Shown one piece after another: positions 16,183 to 23,831 of a stretch of DNA of 64,000 nucleotides. Source of the DNA: JBAYSY01 sp041675885 (GTDB lineage Bacteria > Pseudomonadota > Alphaproteobacteria > Rhodobacterales > Rhodobacteraceae). Numbering within the stretch: the stretch's first letter is position 1; the number at the start of each line of letters is the position of its first letter. The DNA lies in assembly GCA_041675885.1 (NCBI GenBank), contig JBAYSY010000009.1, forward strand, positions 1 through 64,000, read 5' to 3'. The translations under genes and the position numbers were made by a program. Under the pieces are notes generated by a model, which was not told the DNA's origin, made no database searches, and saw only the letters and a list, made by a program, of their open reading frames with translations.

Positions 16183-17256
16183 ATGCTGGGTCTTCTGGGT
16201 GTGATGGGGTTGATGGTGGCGGGGCTTGCGGCAGGGGCGATCGGCGGCGGGGCCGAGGCGCCGCCCGCCGACGACGATGCCGAAGGCGGCAGCGGCAGCG
16301 GCGGGGTGCCCGAACCGGGGGCGGAGGAGGCGGGCGACCTGCTCGACCGGGTGGACGGGGTGGCGACCACCGCGTCCGTCGCCTCCGGCGGCGGGGCGGC
16401 AGCGGCGGCCGGTCCGCCGATGTCCCCGGACCTGCCCGCCCCGCCCGATCCGGCGCCTGTGCAACATCCGGGGCCCGGGGGCGCGGTGCTTGCGGGCGGC
16501 ACGGGCGATGACCTCCTGTTCGGCGGTGATGGCGGCGACGGCCTGGACGGCGGCGCCGGGGATGACACGCTGGCGGGCGGGGCCGGTGACGACCAGCTTT
16601 ACGGCGGCGCAGGCGACGACTGGCTGGACGGCGGCACGGGCAACGACACGCTGAAGGGCGGACCGGGGCACGATACGCTCATGGGGGGCGCGGGCGACGA
16701 CCGGCTGGCCGGGCAGGACGGCGACGACCTGCTCCACGGCGGGCCGGGGAACGATACGCTGCTGGGCGGTGCGGGGGACGACACGCTGATCGGCGGTGCG
16801 GGCGACGACTGGCTTTCCGGCGGCCATGGCAACGACCTGCTGATCGCCGGGGCCGGGCACAATGTGCTCGACGGCGGGGCGGGCGACGACACGCTGGTCG
16901 GCACGGTGCCCGGCAGCGGGGGGTCAGGCAGCTACCTGAACGGCGGGCCGGGCGATGACATGCTGGTGCCGGGCGCGGGCGATCTCGTCACCGGCGGCGA
17001 AGGGGCCGACCTTTTCGTGCTGGGCGGCTGGACCCTTGGCGGCGAGGTGGCGCGGATCGCCGATTTCAACCCGGACGTGGACGAACTGATGCTGATCTAC
17101 GACCCCGCCGCCCATCCCGCCCCGCAGCTTGCCCTTCGCGCGGGGGCGGACAACATGCTGCTGACGCTCGACGGCCTGCCGCTGGCCGAGATCACCGGCA
17201 GCAGCCCCCCCGACCTTTCCGCGATCCGGCTGGTGCCGCAGACTGCCGGGGCGTAG
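16183..17256 (+). CDS. RTX calcium-binding repeat protein
   Basis: This 357-residue acidic protein has a hydrophobic N-terminal stretch (LGLLGVMGLMVAGLAAGAI, about 2-20) and a disordered Asp/Glu/Gly/Pro/Ala-rich segment (about 25-100). About sixteen tandem nonapeptides of the form GGxGxDxLx follow (about 103-285). These repeats bind Ca2+ as a parallel beta-roll and are typical of type I secreted proteins. The C-terminal part (ADLFVLGGW, IADFNPDVDELMLIYD) is the usual post-repeat region. No catalytic domain is present, so a toxin role is unsupported, and no type I exporter is adjacent. The start follows AAAGGGTGGG. An FnrL-like box lies upstream. Confidence 0.85.
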   Translation: MLGLLGVMGLMVAGLAAGAIGGGAEAPPADDDAEGGSGSGGVPEPGAEEAGDLLDRVDGVATTASVASGGGAAAAAGPPMSPDLPAPPDPAPVQHPGPGGAVLAGGTGDDLLFGGDGGDGLDGGAGDDTLAGGAGDDQLYGGAGDDWLDGGTGNDTLKGGPGHDTLMGGAGDDRLAGQDGDDLLHGGPGNDTLLGGAGDDTLIGGAGDDWLSGGHGNDLLIAGAGHNVLDGGAGDDTLVGTVPGSGGSGSYLNGGPGDDMLVPGAGDLVTGGEGADLFVLGGWTLGGEVARIADFNPDVDELMLIYDPAAHPAPQLALRAGADNMLLTLDGLPLAEITGSSPPDLSAIRLVPQTAGA

Positions 17257-17319
17257 GCGGCGGGAATGGCGGGCGGAATCGCCCGGCCTGCGGATCGTCG
17301 GACCCGTCGAACCCATGGC

Positions 17320-17343
17320 GGTGCGCTGAAGCGCACCCTACGG
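17320..17343. repeat. REP-like palindrome, GGTGCGCTGAAGCGCACC family
   Basis: This 24-mer is identical to the ones at 2235-2258 and 57168-57191. It lies between the convergent RTX and trcR genes and could serve as a transcript end for both. Confidence 0.75.
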
Positions 17344-17409
17344 CAGGTCCAGGACGGCAGGTGTAGGGGGGGCGATGCGCCCACCGCCCTGCCGGGGAAC
17401 CCTCCCGCC

Positions 17410-18174
17410 TCAGCGGCGGCCCTTTTCCCCGATGTCGTCGTCCTCGTCCTCGTCATCCTCACCATGCGGCAGGTTGAAGAAGCTGTCGGCGTCGGAATAA
17501 TCCTCGGGCCGGGTTTCCTTCTCGGTCAGGGTGAACCCTTCCAGCCCGGCGATGGCCGAGGGGATCTTCGGCTCGGGCGGCATCCCCAGCGAAGTCTCGG
17601 TCGAGACCAGCTTGCGCCGTTCGTCGTCGGTCATCACCACGCCGTCGGCGGCCTTCTTGCGCACCGCCTGCTGCACGGCGGCATCCAGTTCCGACTGGCG
17701 GCACAGGCCCAGCGCCACCGGATCGACCGGGGTGATATTGCCGATGTTCCAGTGCGTCCGTTCGCGGATCGACTGGATCGTCGGTTTCGTGGTGCCCACC
17801 AGCTTGCCGATCTGGCCGTCGGTCAGCTCCGGGTGGAACTTGACCAGCCACAGGATCGCCGCCGGGCGGTCCTGCCGCTTCGACAGAGGCGTGTAACGCG
17901 GGCCGCGCCGCTTTTCCTCGCCCACCGCGGCCGCGTTGAACTTCAGCTTCATCCGGTAGGCCGGGTCGGCCTGCCCCCGCTCGATCTCGATCTGGTCAAG
18001 CTGGTTGTTCGCCACCGGATCGAAACCCTTGACCCCCGTCGCGACATCGCCATCGGCGATCCCCTGCACCTCAAGTTCGTGGAGCCCGCAGAAGTCGGCG
18101 ACCTGCTTGAAGGTCAGCGTCGTGTTATCGACCAGCCAGACGGCGGTGGCCTTGGCCATGAGCGGCTTCGCCAT
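17410..18174 (-). CDS. trcR: Cell-cycle transcriptional regulator TrcR (DUF1013)
   Basis: This 254-residue alphaproteobacteria-specific protein matches DUF1013, whose Caulobacter member TrcR binds RNA polymerase and tunes cell-cycle transcription. The conserved start MAKPLMAKATAVWLVDNT leads into FKQVADFCGLHELEVQGIADGDV, and a helix-turn-helix-like stretch TDGQIGKLVGTTKPTIQSIRE lies near residues 118-140. The C-terminus is very acidic (GEDDEDEDDDIGE), like a sigma- or polymerase-contact tail. The start at 18174 follows AGGAGAGA. It is monocistronic and divergent from the RNase gene. Confidence 0.88.
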   Translation of the reverse strand: MAKPLMAKATAVWLVDNTTLTFKQVADFCGLHELEVQGIADGDVATGVKGFDPVANNQLDQIEIERGQADPAYRMKLKFNAAAVGEEKRRGPRYTPLSKRQDRPAAILWLVKFHPELTDGQIGKLVGTTKPTIQSIRERTHWNIGNITPVDPVALGLCRQSELDAAVQQAVRKKAADGVVMTDDERRKLVSTETSLGMPPEPKIPSAIAGLEGFTLTEKETRPEDYSDADSFFNLPHGEDDEDEDDDIGEKGRR

Positions 18175-18300
18175 AGGATCTCTCCTTTACAAATCTCTCC
18201 CGTGCCGGGAAAACGGCTGCGGTCCCGCAGGTCCGCCGATCCTCGCTTTCGGGGGAATTGCGGGCTGTATAATCCGCCTGCGCGCCGGAGGAAAGAGAAA

Positions 18301-18951
18301 ATGCGACCGCTGGCCCTTCTGCTGCTGCTTCTTCTGCTCGCCGCCCTGCCCGCGCGGGCCGCCGACCCGGCAGCCGACCGGGCGGGGGAATTCGACTACT
18401 ACCTGCTGGCGCTGTCGTGGACGCCGACATGGTGCCGGGCCGAGGGCGACGCGCGCAATGACGCCCGCTGCGCCGAGGGGGCCGGGATGGGCTGGGGGCT
18501 GCACGGGCTCTGGCCGCAGCATGAAAGCGGCTGGCCGGAATACTGCCACACCCGCCACCGCGACCCGAACCGGGCCGAGACCGCGGCGCTGGCCGAGGCG
18601 ATGGGTTCGTCGGGCCTCGCCTGGCACCAGTGGCGCAAGCATGGCCGCTGCACCGGGCTGTCGGCGGCGGATTACTACGAGTTGAGCTTGCGGGCGCTGG
18701 GCCGGGTCCGGCTTCCCGAGGTGTTCGGCCGGCTGAACCGCGACATCCGCCTGCCCGCCTCCGTGGTCGAAGAGGCGTTTCTGGAGGCAAACCCGCAGCT
18801 TGGCCCCGGGATGATCACCGTCACCTGCCGCTCGGGCGCGATCCACGAGGTGCGCGTCTGCCTGACCCGCAATCTGGAGCCGAGGGCCTGCGGCGCCGAT
18901 GTGGCGCGCGACTGCACCCTGCCCGCCGCCGGGATGGACGCCCCGCGCTGA
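18301..18951 (+). CDS. Secreted ribonuclease T2 family protein
   Basis: This 216-residue protein has a clear signal peptide (MRPLALLLLLLLLAALPARA, cleavage near residue 20). Both active-site segments of the T2 family are intact: CAS I WGLHGLWPQ and CAS II WHQWRKHGRC, with catalytic histidines in each. Several cysteines are consistent with disulfides in the periplasm. The enzyme cleaves RNA to 2',3'-cyclic phosphates, probably for scavenging, like RNase I. It is divergent from trcR with about 125 bases between starts. Confidence 0.92.
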   Translation: MRPLALLLLLLLLAALPARAADPAADRAGEFDYYLLALSWTPTWCRAEGDARNDARCAEGAGMGWGLHGLWPQHESGWPEYCHTRHRDPNRAETAALAEAMGSSGLAWHQWRKHGRCTGLSAADYYELSLRALGRVRLPEVFGRLNRDIRLPASVVEEAFLEANPQLGPGMITVTCRSGAIHEVRVCLTRNLEPRACGADVARDCTLPAAGMDAPR

Positions 18952-19034
18952 CCTCTGGCCCCTACCCCCAAGCCCCTGACCTCTGGCCCGGCCCGCCCTC
19001 ACGGGCGAGGGCCGGGGTTGCACGCCGCGCGCGG

Positions 19035-19736
19035 TCAGCCCCGCGCCGGGATCAAGAGCCCGCGCTGCACCGCCGGGCGTTCAAGGAATCGGTCGAGATA
19101 GGCGGGCACGCGTTCCAGCGCCCCCCAACCGGCGATATCCGCCGCCTGGTAGAAGTCGCGCAGGGTCCGCAGCCAGGGGCAGATCGCGATATCGGCGATG
19201 GAATAGTCCCCCGCGATCCAGTCGCGCCCCGCCAGCGCACCGTCGAGCACCTTCAAGAGACGCCCGGCCTCGGCCCGGTAGCGTTCCTTCGGGCGCGGGT
19301 CCTCGACCTCCTTCCCGGCGAAATGGTGGAAGAAGCCGAGTTGCCCGAACATCGGCCCGATCCCGCCCATCTGGAACATCAGCCACTGCAACACCTCGTA
19401 GCGCGCCGCGCCTTCGGGCAGCAGCCGCCCGGCCTTTTCCGCCAGATAGACCAGCATCGCCCCGCTTTCGAACAGCGGCAGCGGCTTGCCGCCCGGCCCG
19501 TCCGGGTCGATCATGGCCGGGATCTTGTTGTTGGGGTTCAGCGACAGGAACTCGGGCGTGAACTGGTCGTCGGTGCCGAAATCGACCAGATGCGCCTCGT
19601 AGGGCAGGCCCAGCTCCTCAAGCGCGATCGAGACCTTCACCCCGTTCGGCGTGGTCAACGAATAGAGCTGGATCGCCGAAGGGTCGCGTGGCGGCCAGCG
19701 GCGGGTGACGGCGAAATCGGCAAGCGTGGTCGGCAT
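19035..19736 (-). CDS. Glutathione S-transferase family protein (YfcG/YghU-like)
   Basis: This 233-residue protein has an N-terminal thioredoxin-like domain (IQLYSLTTPNGVKVSIALEELGLPYEA, then NPNNKIPAMIDPDGPGG and the ESGAMLVYLAEK glutathione-contact segment). The C-terminal all-helical domain includes DYSIADIAICPWL. The TPNG active-site context and length fit nu-class enzymes with disulfide-reductase activity, though no test of substrate is possible here. The ATG at 19736 follows GGAGG. It is divergent from mscL, with a 146-bp shared promoter region. Confidence 0.9.
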   Translation of the reverse strand: MPTTLADFAVTRRWPPRDPSAIQLYSLTTPNGVKVSIALEELGLPYEAHLVDFGTDDQFTPEFLSLNPNNKIPAMIDPDGPGGKPLPLFESGAMLVYLAEKAGRLLPEGAARYEVLQWLMFQMGGIGPMFGQLGFFHHFAGKEVEDPRPKERYRAEAGRLLKVLDGALAGRDWIAGDYSIADIAICPWLRTLRDFYQAADIAGWGALERVPAYLDRFLERPAVQRGLLIPARG

Positions 19737-19882
19737 GGAATCCTCCGGGGTTATCCGACCGGCAGGTATGCACATTTTTCCGATGCTCAACAACGCAAGG
19801 CTGTGCGATAGTGCACGGGCCATGTGCGCGAACAACGGCGCCAGAGCCGACAACATTCAACGGAACGGACAAGGGAACAGAA

Positions 19883-20269
19883 ATGATAAGGGAATTTCGC
19901 GACTTCATCGCCCGGGGCAACGTCGTGGACATGGCGGTGGGCATCATCATAGGCGCCGCCTTCACCGCCATCGTCTCGTCGCTGGTCGATGATCTGGTGA
20001 ACCCGCTGATCGGGCTGGTCGTCGGCGGCATCGACTTCAGCGGTGTCAGCTTCGGGCTGGGCGACGCGCAGTTCATGCTGGGGAATTTCATCAATGCGGT
20101 GATCAAGTTCCTGATCATCGCCTGGGTGGTGTTCCTGCTGGTCAAGGGCGTGAACGCGGTCAAGGACGCCACCACCCCGAGCGAACCGGAACCCGAACCC
20201 GAACCCGCCGCCCCGACGCAGGAGGAACTGCTGGCCGAGATCCGCGACCTGCTGAAAACCAGGGGCTGA
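19883..20269 (+). CDS. mscL: Large-conductance mechanosensitive channel MscL
   Basis: This 128-residue pentameric channel opens on membrane tension to release solutes during hypo-osmotic shock. TM1 (residues about 14-44) shows NVVDMAVGIIIGAAFTAIVSSLVDDL, with the small-residue GIIIGAAF gate, and the NPLIGL motif follows. TM2 is IKFLIIAWVVFLLVKGVN. The tail contains a PEPEPEPEP run before the cytoplasmic helix TQEELLAEIRDLL. The family length is normal. Confidence 0.97.
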   Translation: MIREFRDFIARGNVVDMAVGIIIGAAFTAIVSSLVDDLVNPLIGLVVGGIDFSGVSFGLGDAQFMLGNFINAVIKFLIIAWVVFLLVKGVNAVKDATTPSEPEPEPEPAAPTQEELLAEIRDLLKTRG

Positions 20270-20280
20270 ACCCCGGCCTT

Positions 20281-20341
20281 CATTTCACCGTGATACAAAT
20301 ATCCTCGGGGGGGAGCGGGGGGTGGAAAACCCCCCGCTCCC
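20281..20341. terminator. Bidirectional hairpin at the end of mscL/ald, inside repeat A copy 2
   Basis: GGGAGCGGGGGG (20311-20322) pairs perfectly with CCCCCCGCTCCC (20330-20341) around TGGAAAA, between convergent mscL and ald. The preceding bases (atttcaccgtgatacaaata then tcctcggggg) match repeat A at 6276 and 59343, so the repeat seems to supply the terminator-like hairpin. There is no U-tract. Confidence 0.6.
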
Positions 20342-20369
20342 GCACCCTCCGCCCGCACGCCCGCCGGGA

Positions 20370-21488
20370 TTACCGCTTCAACGCCAGCACCGGCGACAGC
20401 ACGTCGAGGCCCAGCGCCCTGCCCACGGCGGCATAGGTCAGCTGCCCGGCATGGGTGTTGAGCCCGGCCAGCAGATGCGGATCGTCCTCGCACGCCTGCC
20501 GCCAGCCCTTGTCCGCCAGCGCCAGCACGAAGGGCAGGGTCGCGTTGCCCAGTGCCTGGGTCGAGGTGCGCGCCACCGCGCCGGGCATGTTGGCCACGCA
20601 GTAATGCACCACCCCGTCCACCTCATAGAGCGGATCCTGATGCGTGGTCGGGCGCGAGGTCTCGAAACAGCCGCCCTGGTCGATCGCCACATCGACGATC
20701 GCCGCACCGGGCTGCATCCGCGCCAGCTGCGCCCGCGTCACCAGCCTGGGCGCGGCGGCACCGGGGATCAGCACCGCGCCGACGATCATGTCGGCGGCGG
20801 GCAGCAGTTCCTCGATGGCGGCGGTGCTGGAATATTGCGTGGTCAGGCGGCCCTGGAAGATATCGTCGAGCCAGGACATCCGCGGCACCGATCGGTCGAG
20901 CACGGTCACGTTCGCGCCCATCCCCACCGCCACCCGCGCCGCCGCGGTGCCGACCACGCCGCCGCCGAGAATCACCACATTCGCGGGCCGCACCCCGGGC
21001 ACGCCGCCCAGCAGAACCCCGCGCCCCCCGTTCGCCTTTTGCAGCGCCCAGGCCCCCATCTGCGGCGCAAGCCTGCCCGCCACCTCGGACATGGGCGCCA
21101 GAAGCGGCAGCCCGCCGCGACCGTCGGTCACCGTCTCGTAGGCGATGGCGGTCACGCCCGAGGCCAGCAGGTCGCGGGTCTGTTCCGGGTCCGGGGCCAG
21201 GTGCAGATAGGCGAACAGCACCTGTCCCGCGCGCAGCCAGGCGCGTTCCTTCGCCAGCGGTTCCTTGACCTTCACGATCATCTCCGCCTCGGCGAAGACC
21301 TCCTCCGCCGTGGCGGCGATGCGCGCGCCCGCGGCGATATAGTCCTCGTCGGCAAAGCCTGCCCCGGTTCCGGCGCCGGTCTCGACCAGCACCGCGTGGC
21401 CATGGGCCACCGCCTCGCGCGCGGCCTGGGGCGTAAGGCCGACGCGAAATTCCTGCGGCTTGATTTCCTTCGGACAGCCGATCTTCAT
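20370..21488 (-). CDS. ald: Alanine dehydrogenase
   Basis: This 372-residue NAD-dependent enzyme interconverts L-alanine and pyruvate plus ammonia. The start MKIGCPKEIKPQEFRVGLTP carries the substrate-binding Arg. The catalytic Lys lies in VKVKEPLA and the catalytic-His region in LFAYLHLAPD. The Rossmann motif VVILGGGVVGTAAA and SMSWLDDIF-type and HYCVANMPGAVARTST segments are typical. The start follows GGGAGAAG. A divergent Lrp/AsnC regulator 138 bp away is probably its activator, as in the AldR-ald pairs of other bacteria. Confidence 0.95.
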   Translation of the reverse strand: MKIGCPKEIKPQEFRVGLTPQAAREAVAHGHAVLVETGAGTGAGFADEDYIAAGARIAATAEEVFAEAEMIVKVKEPLAKERAWLRAGQVLFAYLHLAPDPEQTRDLLASGVTAIAYETVTDGRGGLPLLAPMSEVAGRLAPQMGAWALQKANGGRGVLLGGVPGVRPANVVILGGGVVGTAAARVAVGMGANVTVLDRSVPRMSWLDDIFQGRLTTQYSSTAAIEELLPAADMIVGAVLIPGAAAPRLVTRAQLARMQPGAAIVDVAIDQGGCFETSRPTTHQDPLYEVDGVVHYCVANMPGAVARTSTQALGNATLPFVLALADKGWRQACEDDPHLLAGLNTHAGQLTYAAVGRALGLDVLSPVLALKR

Positions 21489-21626
21489 CCGCTTCTCCCT
21501 GAGTCGGTTCCAGTGCCGATCATGCGCCCGATGCCGGAAGACCCGGTTGAAATCCTGACTGGCAATCCGGCCGGTCCACGCTAGAACATTGCACGGACAT
21601 GCCACCTTGCCGAAGGATATCCCGCC

Positions 21627-22088
21627 ATGAACGGGCTGGACACGATAGATCGAAGAATCCTTACCGTCTTACAGAAGGAGGGGCGGATATCCAACGCCGA
21701 ACTGTCCGAACGGGTGAACCTGTCGCCCTCGGCCTGCCACCGGCGGGTGCAGCGGCTGGAGACCGAGGGCTTCATCGCCCGTTACGTCGCCCTGCTCGAT
21801 GCGCGCCGGATGGGGCGGCCGACCACCGTCTTCGTCGAGATCACCCTGCAAAGCCAGGCCGACGAGTTGCTCGACGCCTTCGAGCGCGAGGTGGCGCGGG
21901 TGCCCGACATCCTCGAATGCCACCTGATGGCCGGGACCGCCGATTACCTGCTCAAGGTCGTGGCCTCGGACACCGAGGATTTCGCCCGCATCCACCGCCA
22001 GTATCTGGCCCGCCTGCCCGGCGTCGCCCAGATGCAGTCGAGCTTTTCGCTGCGCACCGTGTTCCACACCACCGCGATCCCGGTCTGA
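21627..22088 (+). CDS. Lrp/AsnC-family transcriptional regulator, probable regulator of ald
   Basis: This 153-residue protein has an N-terminal winged helix-turn-helix (LDTIDRRILTVLQKEGRISNAEL, then NLSPSACHRRVQRLE) and a C-terminal RAM/ACT-like effector domain. The latter includes PDILECHLMAGTADYLLKVV, with the Gly/Asp residues that bind amino acids. Its position divergent from ald makes alanine-responsive control of ald the natural inference (AldR-like). The start lies 138 bp from that of ald, leaving room for shared operators. Confidence 0.9.
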   Translation: MNGLDTIDRRILTVLQKEGRISNAELSERVNLSPSACHRRVQRLETEGFIARYVALLDARRMGRPTTVFVEITLQSQADELLDAFEREVARVPDILECHLMAGTADYLLKVVASDTEDFARIHRQYLARLPGVAQMQSSFSLRTVFHTTAIPV

Positions 22089-22112
22089 GCGCGGAACACG
22101 GACCCGGCGGTT

Positions 22113-22427
22113 TCACGCCAGCAGTTTCAGCCCGATGATCCCGGAAATGATCATTCCGGCGCAGACAAGGCGGCCCGGGGTGGCGGCCTCGCCGAAGATC
22201 ACGATGCCGAGGATCACCGTCCCCAGCGTGCCGATCCCGGTCCAGACCGCATAGCCGGTGCCCAGCGGGATGTCGCGCAGGGCAAGGCCCAGCAGCGCGA
22301 TGCTCACCGCCATTGCCGCCAGCGTGACCGCCGTCGGGCCGATGCGGGTGAAGCCCTCGGTGTATTTCAGCCCCACCGCCCAGCCGATCTCGAACAGTCC
22401 TGCAAGGAAAAGCAGACCCCAGGCCAT
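22113..22427 (-). CDS. gdx: SMR-family guanidinium exporter Gdx (formerly SugE)
   Basis: This 104-residue protein has four transmembrane helices, antiporter-like. The membrane Glu13 (GLFEIGWAVGLKYTEGF) is the essential proton/substrate site of the family. The GWAVGLKYTEGF and GTGYAVWTGIGTLG segments are those of Gdx/SugE rather than EmrE. A guanidine-II riboswitch immediately upstream independently points to guanidinium as substrate. The ATG at 22427 was chosen; an in-frame ATG five codons earlier overlaps the likely GGAGG ribosome-binding site. Confidence 0.93.
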   Translation of the reverse strand: MAWGLLFLAGLFEIGWAVGLKYTEGFTRIGPTAVTLAAMAVSIALLGLALRDIPLGTGYAVWTGIGTLGTVILGIVIFGEAATPGRLVCAGMIISGIIGLKLLA

Positions 22428-22449
22428 GCCCTTTCCCTCCATGATGGAG

Positions 22450-22499
22450 GCAGGGCCGTCCCTGCCGGTCTGCGGGATGATTCCCCGGGGCCGTCCCCG
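22450..22499 (-). ncRNA. Guanidine-II (mini-ykkC) riboswitch
   Basis: On the minus strand two hairpins with identical ACGG tetraloops occur in tandem. CGGGG-ACGG-CCCCG is the distal one (22486-22499). GCAGGG-ACGG-CCCTGC is the proximal one (22450-22465), ending just upstream of the GGAGG of gdx. Two short stems with ACGR loops define guanidine-II riboswitches, which bind guanidinium by loop-loop contact and free the ribosome-binding site. The 20-base linker is in the usual range. Confidence 0.88.
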
Positions 22500-22560
22500 T
22501 GCGGCTTCAGATAGGCTTGCGGCCCTGCGGGGGCAAGGGGTCTTTCCCCCGTCGTCCTGC

Positions 22561-22696
22561 CGCAACAGAGGGCAGCGGCCGACCGCTGCCCGGGCCGCTG
22601 ACGCGGCTGTTCCGGGCAAGGGGGGTGCGCGTGAGCACACCCTGCGCGGGCCCACGGGTGCAGGGTAGCAATCTGCCCACCACCCCCGGCCCCGGC
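22561..22696 (-). repeat. Dispersed repeat D, short form plus tail
   Basis: gggcagcggccgaccgctgccc forms a perfect 9-bp hairpin with a CCGA loop. It is followed by gggccgctgacgcggctgtt then ccgggcaagggg and a tail with gcaatctgcccaccac that recurs at 37150 and, inverted, near 160. It fills most of the 357-bp gap between gdx and rpsU; the rest is the riboswitch and the rpsU terminator. Confidence 0.75.
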
Positions 22697-22699
22697 AAT

Positions 22700-22733
22700 G
22701 AAAAACCCCCGCGGGCCGTGGCCCCGGGGGTTG
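22700..22733 (-). terminator. Rho-independent terminator of rpsU
   Basis: On the minus strand AACCCCC and GGGGGTTT close a long stem with inner GGGCC/GGCCC pairing, followed by a TTTTT run. It lies 52 bases after the rpsU stop codon. Confidence 0.85.
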
Positions 22734-22784
22734 ATCGTGTCTGCACGGGTCCGGCGGGTCGCCCCGCCCGGCCTTATCGGAGCC

Positions 22785-22991
22785 TCAGAGAAGCCCTTCG
22801 CGCTGTGCCTTTTTCCGCGCGAGCTTGCGCGCACGGCGGATCGCCTCGGCGCGTTCCCGCGCTTTCTTGACCGACGGTTTCTCGAAATGCTGCTTGAGCT
22901 TCATTTCGCGGAACACGCCTTCGCGCTGGAGTTTCTTCTTGAGGGCCCGGAGGGCCTGATCGACATTGTTGTCGCGGACGCTGACCTGCAT
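22785..22991 (-). CDS. rpsU: 30S ribosomal protein S21
   Basis: This 68-residue, strongly basic protein begins MQVSVRDNNVDQALRALKKK and contains REMKLKQHFEKPSVKKARERAEA, the hallmark of bS21. The C-terminus is an Arg/Lys-rich helix. The leader contains AGGAAGG upstream of the ATG. It is monocistronic, with its own strong terminator, and divergent from coq9. Confidence 0.97.
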   Translation of the reverse strand: MQVSVRDNNVDQALRALKKKLQREGVFREMKLKQHFEKPSVKKARERAEAIRRARKLARKKAQREGLL

Positions 22992-23129
22992 GTGGTTGTC
23001 ACCACCTTCCTAGGTTAGAGTTGCGCTTGAAAGCAGGCCCGGGGCACATAGCAAAGCCGGGCGCGCTTGTCCATAACGGGTTGCGACAGGCACATGACAC
23101 GACCGGCGACACGAAAGACGGAGGACGCC

Positions 23130-23783
23130 ATGACCGATACCGATCCGGCCGACCGGCTGCTTCAGGCGGCGCTGGCGCATGTGCCGTTCGACGGCTGGTC
23201 CGAAACCACCTTCCGCGCCGCCTGCGCCGATTGCGGTATCGACCCGGTGCTGGCCCGGGCCCGGTTTCCGCGCGGCGCGGTCGATCTGGCGCTGGCCTTC
23301 CACGCGGCGGGCGATGCGGAAATGCTGCGGCGGCTGGACGAGGCCGACCTCGGCGCGCTTCGGATGCGCGATCGCATCGCCACCGCGATCCGGCTGCGGA
23401 TCGAGGCCACCCCGGACCGCGAGGCGGTGCGGCGCGGCTGCACCCTGTTCGCGCTGCCGCATCACGCCCCCGAGGGCGCGCGGGCGATCTGGAATACCGC
23501 CGACCTGATCTGGCGCAGACTCGGCGACGACACGCGCGACTTCAACTGGTTCACCAAACGCGCGACGCTGTCGGCGGTCTACAGCGCGACGGTGCTGTTC
23601 TGGCTTGGCGACGACAGCCCCGGCCATCAGGCGACCCGGGACTTCCTCGACCGCCGGATCGGGGAGGTGATGGGGATCGAAAAGGCCAAGGCGAGGATGC
23701 GCGACAACCCGCTGGCCAGACGGCTGATGGAGGCGCCGGGCCGCCTTGCCCCCTGCCCGCCCGGCCCCCGCCCCCGGACCTGA
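23130..23783 (+). CDS. COQ9-family ubiquinone biosynthesis protein
   Basis: This 217-residue protein has a TetR-like N-terminal helical region (LLQAALAHVPFDGWSETTF) and the COQ9 core (ALPHHAPEGARAIWNTADLIWRRLGD, then DFNWFTKRATLSAVYSATVLFW). COQ9 proteins present lipid quinone intermediates to the hydroxylase COQ7. The ATG at 23130 follows GGAGG; an earlier ATG in frame (23067) is not conserved-looking. The C-terminus is Pro-rich. A quinone oxidoreductase gene lies 48 bases downstream and may be co-transcribed. Confidence 0.85.
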   Translation: MTDTDPADRLLQAALAHVPFDGWSETTFRAACADCGIDPVLARARFPRGAVDLALAFHAAGDAEMLRRLDEADLGALRMRDRIATAIRLRIEATPDREAVRRGCTLFALPHHAPEGARAIWNTADLIWRRLGDDTRDFNWFTKRATLSAVYSATVLFWLGDDSPGHQATRDFLDRRIGEVMGIEKAKARMRDNPLARRLMEAPGRLAPCPPGPRPRT

Positions 23784-23831
23784 CCCCGCCCCTGACCCCG
23801 GACGATACCCGAATACAAGGAGCCGCCGCCG

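Noticed and set aside
16183..17256. RTX toxin
   Set aside because: There are RTX nonapeptides but no toxin, protease or lipase domain and no adjacent type I secretion genes, so only 'RTX calcium-binding protein' is supported.
22428..22560. Guanidine-I (ykkC) riboswitch
   Set aside because: The leader has only two short ACGG-loop hairpins; the long multi-stem ykkC core is not present. Guanidine-II fits better.
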